From NCBI GenBank assembly GCA_001803165.1, contig MHAZ01000003.1:124001-188000 (forward strand): a stretch of 64,000 nt of DNA, written 5' to 3'. Source of the DNA: Stygiobacter sp. RIFOXYC2_FULL_38_25 (GTDB lineage: Bacteria > Bacteroidota > Ignavibacteria > Ignavibacteriales > Melioribacteraceae). This document shows positions 8,906 to 18,297 of this stretch, piece after piece; positions within the stretch are counted from its first letter, which is position 1, and the number at the start of each line of letters is the position of its first letter. A model generated the notes under the pieces. It did not search any database. It had not been told where the DNA came from and was given only the letters and a program-made list of their open reading frames with translations. Made by a program: the position numbers and the translations under genes.

Positions 8906-9997
8906 ATGAAGACAGAAGAAATCATCAGAAGCGTCCCTAAAGTTCTTCTTCACGATCACCTCGATGGCGGATTGAGACCGCAAACAATTATTGACCTTGC
9001 CAAAGAAATCAAATATTCAAAGCTGCCGACAAGCGATGCCGGAGAATTAGCAGCGTGGTTTCACCGCGGCGCCAACAAAGGCAATCTCGTTGAATATCTT
9101 CAAGGATTTGAACATACCATTGCTGTAATGCAAACCAAAGAATCCCTTGCCAGAATAGCTTACGAAATGATGGAAGACATGCACAACGATGGCGTTTGTT
9201 ATGTTGAAACGCGCTTTGCACCGGTTTTTCATACTGTAAAAGATTTGTATTACGAAGACGTAATGAATGCAGTTCTTGAAGGACTTGAAAAAGGTAAACG
9301 AGATTTTGGCGTTGGTTTTGGTTTGATAGTTTGCGGAATGAGAAACATGAAGAACAATCTTGAGATGGCAGAACTTGCTGTTAGTTACCGCGATCAAGGT
9401 GTAGTTGGTTTCGATCTTGCCGGGGAAGAAGGTGGTTATCCTCCCAAGAAACATATTGAGGCTTTTAACTTTATCAAACAGAAGAACTTCTACATTACAA
9501 TTCATGCCGGAGAAGCATTTGGTAAGGAATCTATTTGGCAAGCAATTCAAATTTGCGGTTCACATAGAATTGGTCATGCAACACGTTTGATCGAGGACAT
9601 GAGCTTTGACCGTGACGGAAACATTGTAAAGCTTGGTGAACTTGCACAATACATTTTGGATACACGCCTCCCGCTGGAAATTTGCCTTCTCAGCAATGTT
9701 CACACCGGCGCTGTTGATAAAATTGAAAACCATCCTTTCATCAAACTTTACAAAGAAAAGTTTAGAGTATTCTTAAACACAGATGACCGTTTGATGAGCG
9801 ATACTACATTAACCAAGGAATACATTACTGCAAACGAGCTCTTCGGTTTGAACTTGGACGACGTAGAAAAACTCAACATTAACGCGATGAAATCATCCTT
9901 TGCGCCTCATAAGGAAAGACTAAGATACATTTACGACATTATTAAACCCGGTTATCAAAAGATGCGGGAAAAACTCCTATCACTAAAAGCAGATTAA
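8906..9997 (+). CDS. add: Adenosine deaminase
   Basis: Hydrolyses adenosine (or deoxyadenosine) to inosine and ammonia in purine salvage. The 363-residue product carries the zinc-binding HDHLDGG motif near residues 16-22, the catalytic HAGE motif, the SNVHTG segment and the NTDD motif near the C-terminus, all in the family order. I start at the ATG at 8906 because AAAAGGAAA lies just upstream; the frame is open back to a TTG at 8858 but that extension is poorly supported. Usual sequences have HLDGS, where this one has HLDGG. It heads an island with the next gene two bases away. Adenine deaminase activity cannot be excluded. Confidence 0.9.
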   Translation: MKTEEIIRSVPKVLLHDHLDGGLRPQTIIDLAKEIKYSKLPTSDAGELAAWFHRGANKGNLVEYLQGFEHTIAVMQTKESLARIAYEMMEDMHNDGVCYVETRFAPVFHTVKDLYYEDVMNAVLEGLEKGKRDFGVGFGLIVCGMRNMKNNLEMAELAVSYRDQGVVGFDLAGEEGGYPPKKHIEAFNFIKQKNFYITIHAGEAFGKESIWQAIQICGSHRIGHATRLIEDMSFDRDGNIVKLGELAQYILDTRLPLEICLLSNVHTGAVDKIENHPFIKLYKEKFRVFLNTDDRLMSDTTLTKEYITANELFGLNLDDVEKLNINAMKSSFAPHKERLRYIYDIIKPGYQKMREKLLSLKAD

Positions 9998-9999
9998 CT

Positions 10000-10338
10000 A
10001 TGGCAAAACCTTTATTCAAAAATTACTCTTATAGTTTTAATAAGAACGAAGCAAAGATTCTTTCCAATTTCTGTAGGACACTGTTAAAGCAAATGACAGC
10101 GGACGAAAAGTTTTATCAAGACGTTCGTGCATTCACTTCCATAAACGAAAAGCTCCTTTCCGGTGAAGCTGAAATCAAATTAACAAAAGAAGAAAAAACA
10201 AAACTTACTTTTCGCTTAAAAGAAAATTTGGAAGTAATGAAGAAGCAAATGAAGAAAGGCTTCTTCATCCGCCGCTGGATTTACAGGTCGGCTCACACAC
10301 AATTCTCAAACATTTTAGAAACTTACTTTAAAGACTAA
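10000..10338 (+). CDS. Small helical hypothetical protein between add and hutU
   Basis: A 112-residue basic, Lys-rich protein predicted to be mostly helical, without signal peptide, membrane segment or recognised motif. It starts two bases after the add stop and ends one base before the hutU ATG, so it is almost certainly translated in the same transcript. The tight packing supports a real gene. Function unknown; a cytosolic partner or regulator of a neighbouring enzyme is only a guess. Confidence 0.6.
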   Translation: MAKPLFKNYSYSFNKNEAKILSNFCRTLLKQMTADEKFYQDVRAFTSINEKLLSGEAEIKLTKEEKTKLTFRLKENLEVMKKQMKKGFFIRRWIYRSAHTQFSNILETYFKD

Positions 10339-10339
10339 C

Positions 10340-11998
10340 ATGGCAAATAATGCAAGAGTTATTAAAGCACCAACCGGCACTAAAATAAGTTGTAAAGGTT
10401 GGATTCAAGAAGCGGCTCTGCGAATGCTGATGAACAATCTCGATCCCGATGTTGCAGAGCGTCCGCAAGATTTAATTGTTTACGGAGGCTACGGTAAAGC
10501 TGCAAGAAACTGGGAATCATTCGATGCTATAGTTGAATCACTAAAAAATTTAGAGAACGACGAAACGCTTTTAATTCAATCGGGTAAGCCGGTTGGAATT
10601 TTCAAAACTCATACTGATGCGCCTCGTGTAATTTTATCCAACTCAATGCTTGTACCGGATTGGGCGACATGGGATGAATTCCGCCGGCTTGATGCACTTG
10701 GCTTAACTATGTACGGACAGATGACTGCCGGAAGCTGGATTTACATTGGCACACAAGGAATTCTTCAAGGTACTTACGAAACATTTGCAGAATGTGCCCG
10801 CCAATATTTCAAAGGAACTTTGGCTGGAACGTTTTTACTCACAGCCGGACTTGGCGGAATGGGCGGAGCTCAACCTCTTGCTGCTACAATGAATGGCGCC
10901 GCTTTTTTAGGAATTGACGCAGACCGCTCGCGCATTCAAAAAAGAATTGATACCGGCTACATTGATATGATTACTGATGATCTCGATGAAGCTCTCAAAC
11001 TTGTTCTCGATGCCAAAGAAAATAAGCAAGCGCTTTCAGTTGGTTTAGTTGGCAATGCCGGAGAAATTCTTCCAAAGATTCTTGAAAAAAATATTACGCC
11101 GGATATTATAACAGATCAAACATCTGCTCACGATACTCTGAATGGCTATATTCCAATGGGAATGCCATTTGAAGAAGCCATTGCTTTGCGCAAATCCGAT
11201 CCTAAAAAGTATATCGGGCTTTCTAAGAAAACTATTGTTGCTCATGTAAAAGCTATGCTGGAATTTCAAGCACGCGGCGCAGTTGCTTTCGATTACGGCA
11301 ACAACATACGCGGCGAAGCTAAAGAAAACGGTGTTGCAAACGCTTTTGATATTCCGGGATTTGTGCCGGAATACATTCGCCCACTTTTCTGTGATGGTAA
11401 AGGTCCATTCCGCTGGGCCGCGTTAAGCGGCGATCCGAATGATATTAAAGTTACTGACGATGCTGTTCTTGCAGCTTTCCCGGAAGATGAAGGTTTGCGC
11501 AGATGGATTGAGATGGCGCAGAAGAAAGTACACTTCCAGGGCTTGCCCGCACGCATTTGCTGGCTTGGCTATGGCGATAGAGCAAAGATGGGAAAAATAT
11601 TTAATCAGTTAGTCGCGGATGGAAAAGTAAGCGCACCAATTGTAATTGGCAGAGATCATTTGGATTGCGGCTCGGTTGCGTCTCCAAACAGAGAAACAGA
11701 AGGTATGAAAGACGGAAGCGATGCCATTGCCGATTGGCCAATATTAAATGTAATGCTAAATTCAATTGGCGGTGCAAGCTGGGTTTCCATTCATCACGGC
11801 GGCGGAGTTGGTATTGGAAAATCAATTCACTCCGGAATGGTTGTGGTTGCAGATGGAACTCCCGAAGCAGAGAAAAGATTGGAACGCGTTCTCACTTATG
11901 ATCCGGGAATGGGAATTATTCGTCACGCCGATGCCGGATATGAACGCGCAATAAACAACGCAAAAAAATTCAATGTAAAAATTCCAATGATGAAATAA
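10340..11998 (+). CDS. hutU: Urocanate hydratase
   Basis: Converts urocanate to imidazolone propionate in histidine degradation, using tightly bound NAD+ as an electrophile. The 552-residue length is normal. The NAD-binding [10 protein letters not shown] segment lies near residue 170, the catalytic cysteine is in [11 protein letters not shown] at about Cys407, and the C-terminal HHGGGVGIG loop is intact. No hutH, hutI or hutG is present in the window, so the rest of the pathway must be elsewhere or absent. It is cotranscribed with add and the small gene, with serA 16 bases downstream. Confidence 0.96.
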   Translation: MANNARVIKAPTGTKISCKGWIQEAALRMLMNNLDPDVAERPQDLIVYGGYGKAARNWESFDAIVESLKNLENDETLLIQSGKPVGIFKTHTDAPRVILSNSMLVPDWATWDEFRRLDALGLTMYGQMTAGSWIYIGTQGILQGTYETFAECARQYFKGTLAGTFLLTAGLGGMGGAQPLAATMNGAAFLGIDADRSRIQKRIDTGYIDMITDDLDEALKLVLDAKENKQALSVGLVGNAGEILPKILEKNITPDIITDQTSAHDTLNGYIPMGMPFEEAIALRKSDPKKYIGLSKKTIVAHVKAMLEFQARGAVAFDYGNNIRGEAKENGVANAFDIPGFVPEYIRPLFCDGKGPFRWAALSGDPNDIKVTDDAVLAAFPEDEGLRRWIEMAQKKVHFQGLPARICWLGYGDRAKMGKIFNQLVADGKVSAPIVIGRDHLDCGSVASPNRETEGMKDGSDAIADWPILNVMLNSIGGASWVSIHHGGGVGIGKSIHSGMVVVADGTPEAEKRLERVLTYDPGMGIIRHADAGYERAINNAKKFNVKIPMMK

Positions 11999-12014
11999 TC
12001 CAAAGAGGAAAGCA

Positions 12015-13208
12015 ATGAAAATGAAAGTATTAATCGCCGACAAGTTTCCGGAAGTTTACATCCAGAAACTGAAAGACGCTGATATTGAAGTGATTTATAA
12101 TGCGAAACTTGGTGAAAATGATTTGCCGGAAGCAATCCAGGATATAGATTGCTTAATTGTTCGTTCTACCAATGTTAATGCGGCTACAATAGAAAAATCG
12201 AATAAGCTAAACTTGATTGTGCGCGCCGGTGCCGGCGTAAACAACATTGATATTGCAACTGCTAACAAGAAAGGTATTTACGTTTCCAACTGTCCGGGCA
12301 AAAATTCTATTGCAGTAGCAGAGCTTGCTGTTGGTTTAATGCTCGCCCTTGATAGAAGAATTCCGGCAAACGTTGCAGATTTTAAAGCCGGCAAATGGAA
12401 TAAAGGTGAATACTCTAAGGCAGAAGGATTGTTCGGAAAAACTTTGGCAATTGTTGGTTATGGCGCAATTGGTAAAGAAGTTGCAAAACGCGCGCAAGCA
12501 TTCGGAATGAACATTTACGCGAAAGATGTTTCCCGCATTGAAGGATTTGGTGTAAAAGATTTCTCAGAGTTCGACCAAGTATTGCCGATTGCTGATGTAA
12601 TTTCAATCCACTTGCCGCAAACTCCCGAGACAAAAAATCTCTTCAACGAAAAAATGTTTGGCTTGATGAAAAAAGGCGCAATCCTGGTTAACACTTCACG
12701 CGCCGGAGTTATTGATGAGGAAGCGATGATTAAAGCTGTTCAAGAAAAGGGAATCAAAGTTGGGCTCGATGTTTTCAAAGGTGAGCCGGAAGATAAAAGT
12801 GGTCCGGTTTCATCTAAGCTGCAAGAACTTGACAATGTTTACGTAACACATCACATAGGAGCTTCGACCGAACAAGCGCAAAATGCTGTTGCAGAAGAAG
12901 CAATAAATATTATTCTTCAATACATAAAAAGCGGTGTAATTGCTCATTGGGTGAACAGAGCTAAAACTACACGAGCCCATTATCAGTTTGTTGTTAAGCA
13001 TTATGATAAACCCGGGGTGCTTGCTTTTGTGATGGATACACTGAAGTTCGGGAACATCAATATCGAAGAGGTCGAAAACGTAATTTTTGACGGCGGTATT
13101 GTTGCTTCTTGCACAATGAAACTTGAATCGGCAGCAACGGCGGAAATGCTCGAAACCATTCGCAACAACCCGGATATAATTAGCTACTCTCATGTAGAAC
13201 TAACATAA
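12015..13208 (+). CDS. serA: D-3-phosphoglycerate dehydrogenase
   Basis: Oxidises 3-phosphoglycerate with NAD+ as the first step of serine synthesis. The 397-residue chain has the split substrate domain, a Rossmann core with GYGAIGKEVA (about 150), and the catalytic Arg (NTSRAGV), Glu (GEPED) and His (THHIGAS). A C-terminal ACT-type domain (about 325-397) suggests regulation by an amino acid such as serine. It lacks the extra intervening domain of long SerA forms. GAGGAAAG precedes the ATG. It is the last gene of the plus-strand island and runs into the terminator at its stop codon. Confidence 0.9.
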   Translation: MKMKVLIADKFPEVYIQKLKDADIEVIYNAKLGENDLPEAIQDIDCLIVRSTNVNAATIEKSNKLNLIVRAGAGVNNIDIATANKKGIYVSNCPGKNSIAVAELAVGLMLALDRRIPANVADFKAGKWNKGEYSKAEGLFGKTLAIVGYGAIGKEVAKRAQAFGMNIYAKDVSRIEGFGVKDFSEFDQVLPIADVISIHLPQTPETKNLFNEKMFGLMKKGAILVNTSRAGVIDEEAMIKAVQEKGIKVGLDVFKGEPEDKSGPVSSKLQELDNVYVTHHIGASTEQAQNAVAEEAINIILQYIKSGVIAHWVNRAKTTRAHYQFVVKHYDKPGVLAFVMDTLKFGNINIEEVENVIFDGGIVASCTMKLESAATAEMLETIRNNPDIISYSHVELT

Positions 13209-13234
13209 AAAAAGCGGCTAAGCCGCTTTTTTTT
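13207..13234. terminator. Bidirectional terminator between serA and the frameshifted paralog
   Basis: A GCGGC/GCCGC stem (13214-13218 with 13222-13226) with a TAA loop is flanked by seven A and eight T residues. It therefore works as an intrinsic terminator for serA on the plus strand and for the opposing gene on the minus strand. It overlaps the stop codons of both. Confidence 0.9.
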
Positions 13235-14397
13235 ATTCATCATCCTTTGGCGGTTCGTAATCGTCCGGTAGTAAGTCGCCTAACCTTTTCCAAGCCCAAT
13301 AACCGGTAAACTGAATATTAAACATCAACTTATCAGTAATATTTCCGACATTATTGAACAATAAAGTTCCGGTCAGAAATTTCAAATAAGAAGACTGGAA
13401 AGATTTTTAGTTCGTCAGTACGATAGACACGTTTTTTATACCATTTATAATTTGAATCCTCTCCTTTATTCAGAAATAAAACCGCAATCGTATTTTTGCT
13501 CTCAATTTTAAAGCTATTATCCGAATCTTTACTCAAAATGCGTGCAAGCAAAGTATCTAATGATTTTTCTGATTGCCACAATACACTTTTCACAATAGGT
13601 CTTTTAAACCATTCGTCATCTTTGAATTCATATAACCTAAATCCTTGTTCATAAACTTTATTATCAGCACAACTTTTCAAGAAATGACGGAACGAACCTA
13701 AATAAGTTTCTTTACGATTCTTTTTCCACTCGGTCTCTTCATCTAATTTGTCACTATGCATATCTTCAAAAAATGGTTCGTAAGCTATTTTTCCTAAATC
13801 GAAATTTGTGTTCCAAACAAATTCTTTTATATAAATAGTCACTTTGTAGCCAAGCGCTTGATTAAATATGTATAGCGGTTGTTTAGATGATGCTATCAAC
13901 TCATCATCTCTTATTTCAAAGTCTATTACTTCGGGATTTGCTATCGTGCAATGTTCCGATAAACTACTTTCTCCCAAGAACTCTTTAGTAAATTTCAGCA
14001 GATCGTCTTCCCAATCTTCCGGCACTGATGCAGTAATGTTTATCTCATTCACTTGAATCGGCACCGGTTTAAGCTCATAAGTCACGTTGATTTCCTTACC
14101 AGTTTTAAGTGAATGATTAGTCGTAATCTTTTCATAACCTACAGCTGCACATACTACTTCGTACTTTCCTTCTGCAATATTTGTAATAATGAATTCCCCA
14201 TTTTCATCTGTTAGACAACCTTTGGAAGTAAAGGCTATAAATACCGTTGCATATTGGATTGGTTCATTTGTCTCAGCGTTAACAACTTTACCTTTTAGTG
14301 TTGTCTGTTGGGATTGAGCAAAATAATCTGAAGCAGCACTCAACAGCAGCACTATTGAAAATAGTGTAACAAAGTGTTTTGCAATTTTCTTCATCAA
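13233..14397 (-). pseudogene. Frameshifted secreted protein with carboxypeptidase-regulatory-like domain
   Basis: The intact frame from 14397 stops at 13351 after 348 residues, but the sequence before and after is homologous to the neighbouring 384-residue paralog. Dropping one G from the pair at 13397-13398 restores a frame through FNN, then GYWAWKRLGDLLP and DYEPP to a TAA at 13233-13235. This gives 387 residues. The protein has a signal peptide (about 1-28), a CarbopepD_reg-like beta-sandwich (about 32-110) and a C-terminal domain shared with the paralog. The event could be a real mutation, programmed slippage or an assembly error. Start at MMKK; either Met could be used. Confidence 0.75.
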
Positions 14398-14409
14398 TTC
14401 CCCTTAAGA

Positions 14410-15564
14410 TTAGTTATTTGGTTCATAGTTATGGGGCAGTAAATCCGAAACTCTTTTCCATGCCCAATAACCAAATAACTGTTTTTGATATGTATCGTTT
14501 TCCATACCAATTCCCCGATTGTTAAAAATATACCTCCCAGCTGGAAACTTAACCCATGAATCTTGAAAGTCGTAAAGTTCGTTTGCGCCAAAAATTCTTT
14601 CCTTGTACCAAGCGTAATTTGGCTCTTCGCGGTTCTCGGTATAGACAACTTCTAAGCATGCATTGGTTTCGAAGAGGAATTCATTCTCATTGTTCTTCTT
14701 CATGATAGATTCTATAGCACTGGCGGTTTGCCAAGGTCTTTGACTTTCAACTTGATCTTTAAAGTCTTCATATTCTCCGAGTTCGGTAGGTACGTAATTA
14801 GCTTTGAAAACTGTAAACCCTTCGCTAGAAACTTTTCTTGAAGCGCATGCGCGTAGAAAATGTCTAAATGAACCTTTATAGGCTTCATTTCTATTTGCCA
14901 AATATCTAAGAGTTTCTGTGCTGTCACTACTATCCAAATTTTCAAAAAATGTATCAAAGGAAATACTTCCGTAGTCAGTAAACCATTCCCACTCGAACTC
15001 GTTGAGATAGACGTTCAGCTTGTAACCGAGTGATTTGTTCAGCACTATTATTGGCTTTTCGGATTTTGCAAAAAGCTGTACGCCGTTATGTGTAAACTCA
15101 ATGTCATCTGGATTTACAATATCGCACTTGAAAGTACGCAAACTCTCTCCTAGAAACTCTCGTTTAAATTTCTCTATAAACTTATCACGTTCGATAAAGC
15201 TTGTTAATTGCATAATTTTATTCTTGGCAACATTTTGCTGTTTCTTGAGAACGAAATTAGCTCGTAGATTTATAGAACCGGTTACAACTATACCTTGAAT
15301 TACTTTCTGATAATTATCAGAAATACAAATAATGGCGTAAGTACCTGGAATAACGCCCGATAATTTGAATTCACCTTTGGAATTAGTCTTTACGTGAAAA
15401 GTAGTGAATGAGAGGAATACGACAGCATTCTCAATCGGCTGCCCGGTTTCACCATCGAATACACTTCCTACTATTTCAATATGGTTAGTTTGAGAAGTTA
15501 TTTCTGTTGTTACCAAAAGTGAGAATGCTAGAGAAAGTAAAGATAGTCGTCTCAATTGCTTCAT
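14410..15564 (-). CDS. Secreted protein with carboxypeptidase-regulatory-like domain
   Basis: A 384-residue protein with a signal peptide (about 1-25) and a CarbopepD_reg-type sandwich (about 30-110) carrying the GETGQPIENAVVFL and GEFKLSGVIPGTY strands. These are common at the N-terminus of envelope proteins in this phylum. A domain of about 250 residues follows, shared only with the adjacent paralog. Its marks are REFLGES, ALNKSLGYK-like text (LNKSLGYKLNVYL), GSFRHFLRAC and the closing GYWAWKRVSDLLP. The frame is intact, in contrast to its neighbour 12 bases downstream. GGGGATT precedes the ATG. Function unknown; probably periplasmic or at the outer membrane. Confidence 0.7.
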   Translation of the reverse strand: MKQLRRLSLLSLAFSLLVTTEITSQTNHIEIVGSVFDGETGQPIENAVVFLSFTTFHVKTNSKGEFKLSGVIPGTYAIICISDNYQKVIQGIVVTGSINLRANFVLKKQQNVAKNKIMQLTSFIERDKFIEKFKREFLGESLRTFKCDIVNPDDIEFTHNGVQLFAKSEKPIIVLNKSLGYKLNVYLNEFEWEWFTDYGSISFDTFFENLDSSDSTETLRYLANRNEAYKGSFRHFLRACASRKVSSEGFTVFKANYVPTELGEYEDFKDQVESQRPWQTASAIESIMKKNNENEFLFETNACLEVVYTENREEPNYAWYKERIFGANELYDFQDSWVKFPAGRYIFNNRGIGMENDTYQKQLFGYWAWKRVSDLLPHNYEPNN

Positions 15565-15664
15565 TTGAATCCCCTAAAAAAGGAATGCAGTTTCTTTATT
15601 TTGAATATAGAAACTGAGAATGCTACTTACAACCCATAAAATGCGGTGTGATTTTTATTGCACC

Positions 15665-16417
15665 CTACACAAATTTTATATCAAACATGTCTTCGATTAT
15701 ACCGCGGTAGTAAACAAGTTTTATTAGTTCGTTAAGTCCGTCTTTTTCATTTTCCGTGAGATCAAAATAAACCGAACTGAAGTTTTCTTTGATAAAATCT
15801 TTGCTGCCTTGTGGAATATTCAACATCTCTATGTTTACCGAAAGTTTTTCTTCGATGATTTCATCCAGCGAATCAATTTGCTTTTCAAAATTAGTAACAG
15901 ATTCTCTGTCTTTCGAGACAAGAATAAAATTTACGTAAGGGAAATCCAGCATCTCGGAAACTTCATCTGCTAAACTAATGGCTCTTTCATATCTGCTTGA
16001 AGTATAATTATAGTCGCCACTAACTATATAGTCGGTTCCGGATTCCATTTTGTCCGAAGAGTCTAAAACCAGCTCAACGTCAGAAGAATATCTTTCTTCG
16101 AAGAGAATTTTAGCTAGAATAACTTCATTAACTGAAACATCTCCGCGAACTAAAATCTTTTTTATTATTCTTTCCCCCTCGGAGAAATAATAGTATGCGT
16201 TCGACAACATCCCATCGAATGATATTCCAAATTTGTTAGAAACAAGTAGTTCCTTATGATTTATAAGTTCTAGCGAAGGAATAAGCGCTAAGGCTTGTGT
16301 ATTTTTTTCCAGCTCCTTTACAACTAATGACGCCGGCTTATGGATAATTTCCATCCATTCCGGTAATGCGCTTTCTAGAATTGAAGTGAAAATATTTTGA
16401 GGGGCAAAAAGTTTCAT
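15665..16417 (-). CDS. MqnA/MqnD-like periplasmic-binding-fold protein
   Basis: A 250-residue cytosolic protein without signal peptide. The ALALIPSLEL segment, the GISFDG turn, the spaced AKILFEERY helix and the DYIVSGDYNY strand follow the layout of the MqnA/MqnD (futalosine-pathway menaquinone) family, a type of periplasmic-binding fold. Similarity is by eye and moderate, and catalytic residues cannot be confirmed, so chorismate dehydratase activity is not claimed. No other menaquinone gene is nearby. It lies between rplS and the paralog pair and seems to be transcribed alone, upstream of neither. Confidence 0.5.
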   Translation of the reverse strand: MKLFAPQNIFTSILESALPEWMEIIHKPASLVVKELEKNTQALALIPSLELINHKELLVSNKFGISFDGMLSNAYYYFSEGERIIKKILVRGDVSVNEVILAKILFEERYSSDVELVLDSSDKMESGTDYIVSGDYNYTSSRYERAISLADEVSEMLDFPYVNFILVSKDRESVTNFEKQIDSLDEIIEEKLSVNIEMLNIPQGSKDFIKENFSSVYFDLTENEKDGLNELIKLVYYRGIIEDMFDIKFV

Positions 16418-16435
16418 AATTATCCTAACATATAT

Positions 16436-16470
16436 TTAAAAAACGAAAGCCGCTAACTGTGAGCGGCTTT
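16436..16470 (-). terminator. Terminator of the ffh-rplS operon
   Basis: A 9-bp stem (AAAGCCGCT at 16446-16454 with AGCGGCTTT at 16462-16470) has a 7-base loop. On the minus strand it is followed by CG and a T-rich run. It lies 17 bases after the rplS stop. Confidence 0.8.
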
Positions 16471-16486
16471 TCATTCAACCGAAAAA

Positions 16487-16834
16487 TTACTTTTGGTTTT
16501 TATCTTTGATGCGGGCAGCTTTACCGGAAAGTTCTCTAAGATAGAATAATTTAGCTCTTCTAACTTTACCTTCACGGAGGACTTCAATTTTAGCAACTTT
16601 TGGTGAATTCATAGGAAATATTCTTTCCACACCAACACCGCTTGAAATTTTTCTAACTGTAAAAGTTTTGCTAAGACCAGCGCCGCGTATGTTAATTACA
16701 TCGCCTTCAAAAGGTTGAATTCTTTCTTTCTCGCCTTCTATAACTTTCACATGCACTCTAACGTGATCACCAGATTTGAACGCTGGAAAATCGGTACGTG
16801 CTTGATCTTCTGTTAACGTTTTTAACTTATCCAT
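16487..16834 (-). CDS. rplS: Ribosomal protein bL19
   Basis: A 115-residue protein of the large ribosomal subunit, located at the interface with the 30S subunit. The family text is clear: [23 protein letters not shown], then GVGVERIFP and the basic [18 protein letters not shown] near the end. Length is normal. It is the last gene of ffh-rpsP-khpA-rimM-trmD-rplS, six bases after trmD, with its own terminator downstream. Confidence 0.97.
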   Translation of the reverse strand: MDKLKTLTEDQARTDFPAFKSGDHVRVHVKVIEGEKERIQPFEGDVINIRGAGLSKTFTVRKISSGVGVERIFPMNSPKVAKIEVLREGKVRRAKLFYLRELSGKAARIKDKNQK

Positions 16835-16840
16835 TTTGTA

Positions 16841-17524
16841 TTACTCCAGGTTATTTATTTTTTTCCACTTATCAGTTAAAACTTTAGACTGCTCTTCTTT
16901 CCAATCTTTAATTTTTTTATCGTGCCCGGAAAGTAAAACTTCCGGAACATTCATTCCTTTGTATTCTGCCGGCCTTGTGTAGTAAGGCGCTTCAATTATA
17001 TCGCCATCCATCAAAGAATCATTAAGTGCGGATTCACTATCGTTAAGTACGCCGGGTATTAATCTAACTACTGAATCAATAATCACCCAAGCTGCAATTT
17101 CTCCGCCGGTTAAAACATAATTGCCAATCGAAATTTCATTAGTAGCAAATTTTTCTCGGACTCTATCATCTACACCTTTGTAGTGACCAGCTAAAATTAA
17201 AATATTCTTTGCGAGAGAAAACCGATTTGCCATTTTCTGATTATATAGTTCTCCACCAGGTGATGGGAAAAGAACAAAGTCGTACTTTCTTTCGCTTACA
17301 AGCTTTTCAATACATTCAAAGAACGGTTCGGGTTTAAGCAACATTCCCGGTCCGCCGCCAAACGGCTTATCATCAATTTGTTTATGTTTATCGTATGCGT
17401 AATCTCTAAGATTATGCACAACAATTTCAGCTAAATTTCTTTCTTGGGCTCTTTTTAGAATGCTGGTATTCAGCGGACTAACAAGAGAATCCGGCACAGC
17501 GGATATAACATCAATTCTCATCAT
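16841..17524 (-). CDS. trmD: tRNA (guanine-N1)-methyltransferase
   Basis: Methylates G37 of tRNAs that carry G36 next to it, using S-adenosylmethionine, and so prevents frameshifting. The 227-residue protein shows KPFGGGPGM, the knot segment GNYVLTGGE, and the C-terminal YTRPAEYKG with LLSGHDKKI. The start ATG overlaps the 3' end of rimM by 14 bases, indicating translational coupling; a second Met follows directly. Gene order rpsP-khpA-rimM-trmD-rplS is the classical one. Confidence 0.97.
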   Translation of the reverse strand: MMRIDVISAVPDSLVSPLNTSILKRAQERNLAEIVVHNLRDYAYDKHKQIDDKPFGGGPGMLLKPEPFFECIEKLVSERKYDFVLFPSPGGELYNQKMANRFSLAKNILILAGHYKGVDDRVREKFATNEISIGNYVLTGGEIAAWVIIDSVVRLIPGVLNDSESALNDSLMDGDIIEAPYYTRPAEYKGMNVPEVLLSGHDKKIKDWKEEQSKVLTDKWKKINNLE

Positions 17525-18029
17525 CGTATAACAATTCGCATCCGTTTACCAAATCAAGTCTTTTCTTTTCAGCGTCAAATTCCTTAACAAAGTCTTTGAT
17601 AGCCGGAATCAAAATTCTTTTTTGTGCTAAATCCAAAACTACAATTACATCATTTGCCGGAAGAACAAGCACATCTTCAACTTTGCCAATCATTAGTCCA
17701 TCCCGATATACTTCACTTTCAACAAGATCGTGAATAAAGTAATTATCTACTTCCGGTTGAACTAAATTTTCTCGGTCAACAAAAATCTTTTTCCCGATAA
17801 GGAGCTGAACATCTTTATCGGAATTGAAGCCGGCAAATTTCAAAATAATCTTTTTATCAACTTCTTTGGCAGATTCAACAACAAAGTTTTTGCGATTACC
17901 AAAGATTTCGACAAAAACATTCTTCAATTCAAAGAATCTATCTTTGAAATCAGAAAAGGAATCAATTACAACAAAACCACTTGAGCCGTAAGCCGATTTA
18001 ATCTCGGCTATCAAAAAGAGATCATTCAC
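17511..18029 (-). CDS. rimM: Ribosome maturation factor RimM
   Basis: Assists late assembly of the 30S subunit head by binding uS19. The 172-residue protein has the two expected beta domains: an N-terminal RimM barrel (about 3-90) and a PRC-barrel (about 95-170) with GLMIGKVEDVLVLPANDV and RILIPAIKDFV. The N-terminal loop, usually GVKGE-like, reads AYGSSGF here, a divergent version. The assignment rests on the PRC-barrel pattern together with its place between khpA and trmD. It ends inside the start of trmD. Confidence 0.9.
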   Translation of the reverse strand: MNDLFLIAEIKSAYGSSGFVVIDSFSDFKDRFFELKNVFVEIFGNRKNFVVESAKEVDKKIILKFAGFNSDKDVQLLIGKKIFVDRENLVQPEVDNYFIHDLVESEVYRDGLMIGKVEDVLVLPANDVIVVLDLAQKRILIPAIKDFVKEFDAEKKRLDLVNGCELLYDDEN

Positions 18030-18038
18030 TTAAAGGAA

Positions 18039-18272
18039 TTAATCCAAAATTTTGAGTACAGCTCTTTTACCTTCTTTGGCAGAAATAGCAGTAAGCAAGG
18101 TTCTCATTGCTTGAGCAGTTTTGCCTTGTTTACCAATGACTTTTCCAACATCATCGGCACCAACTTTGAGCGTAAGCTCAATAGTTTTTTCGTCCGGCAT
18201 TGTTTCGTCTAAAGAAACGTTGTCCGGATTATCAACAAGGTGTTTCGCGATAAATTCAATAAATTCCTTCAT
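18039..18272 (-). CDS. khpA: KH-domain RNA-binding protein KhpA
   Basis: A 77-residue single KH domain with the RNA-binding loop GKQGK at about 46-50 in a DVGKVIGKQGKTAQAMR context, followed by the LLTAIS helix. KhpA-type proteins act as global RNA chaperones, often with KhpB. Its position between rpsP and rimM is typical. The region between rpsP and this gene can fold into a long hairpin (18298-18359). Confidence 0.95.
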   Translation of the reverse strand: MKEFIEFIAKHLVDNPDNVSLDETMPDEKTIELTLKVGADDVGKVIGKQGKTAQAMRTLLTAISAKEGKRAVLKILD

Positions 18273-18297
18273 GAGAGTACCTATAATTAGTGAATGT

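Noticed and set aside
9047-9550. 167-codon minus-strand ORF opposite add
   Set aside because: It lies wholly within add, whose catalytic motifs are intact on the plus strand. Its amino-acid composition is like an antisense shadow and it has no recognisable domain.
12810-13193. 127-codon minus-strand ORF opposite serA
   Set aside because: It is antisense to a complete serA with all catalytic residues, and has no ribosome binding site or family resemblance.
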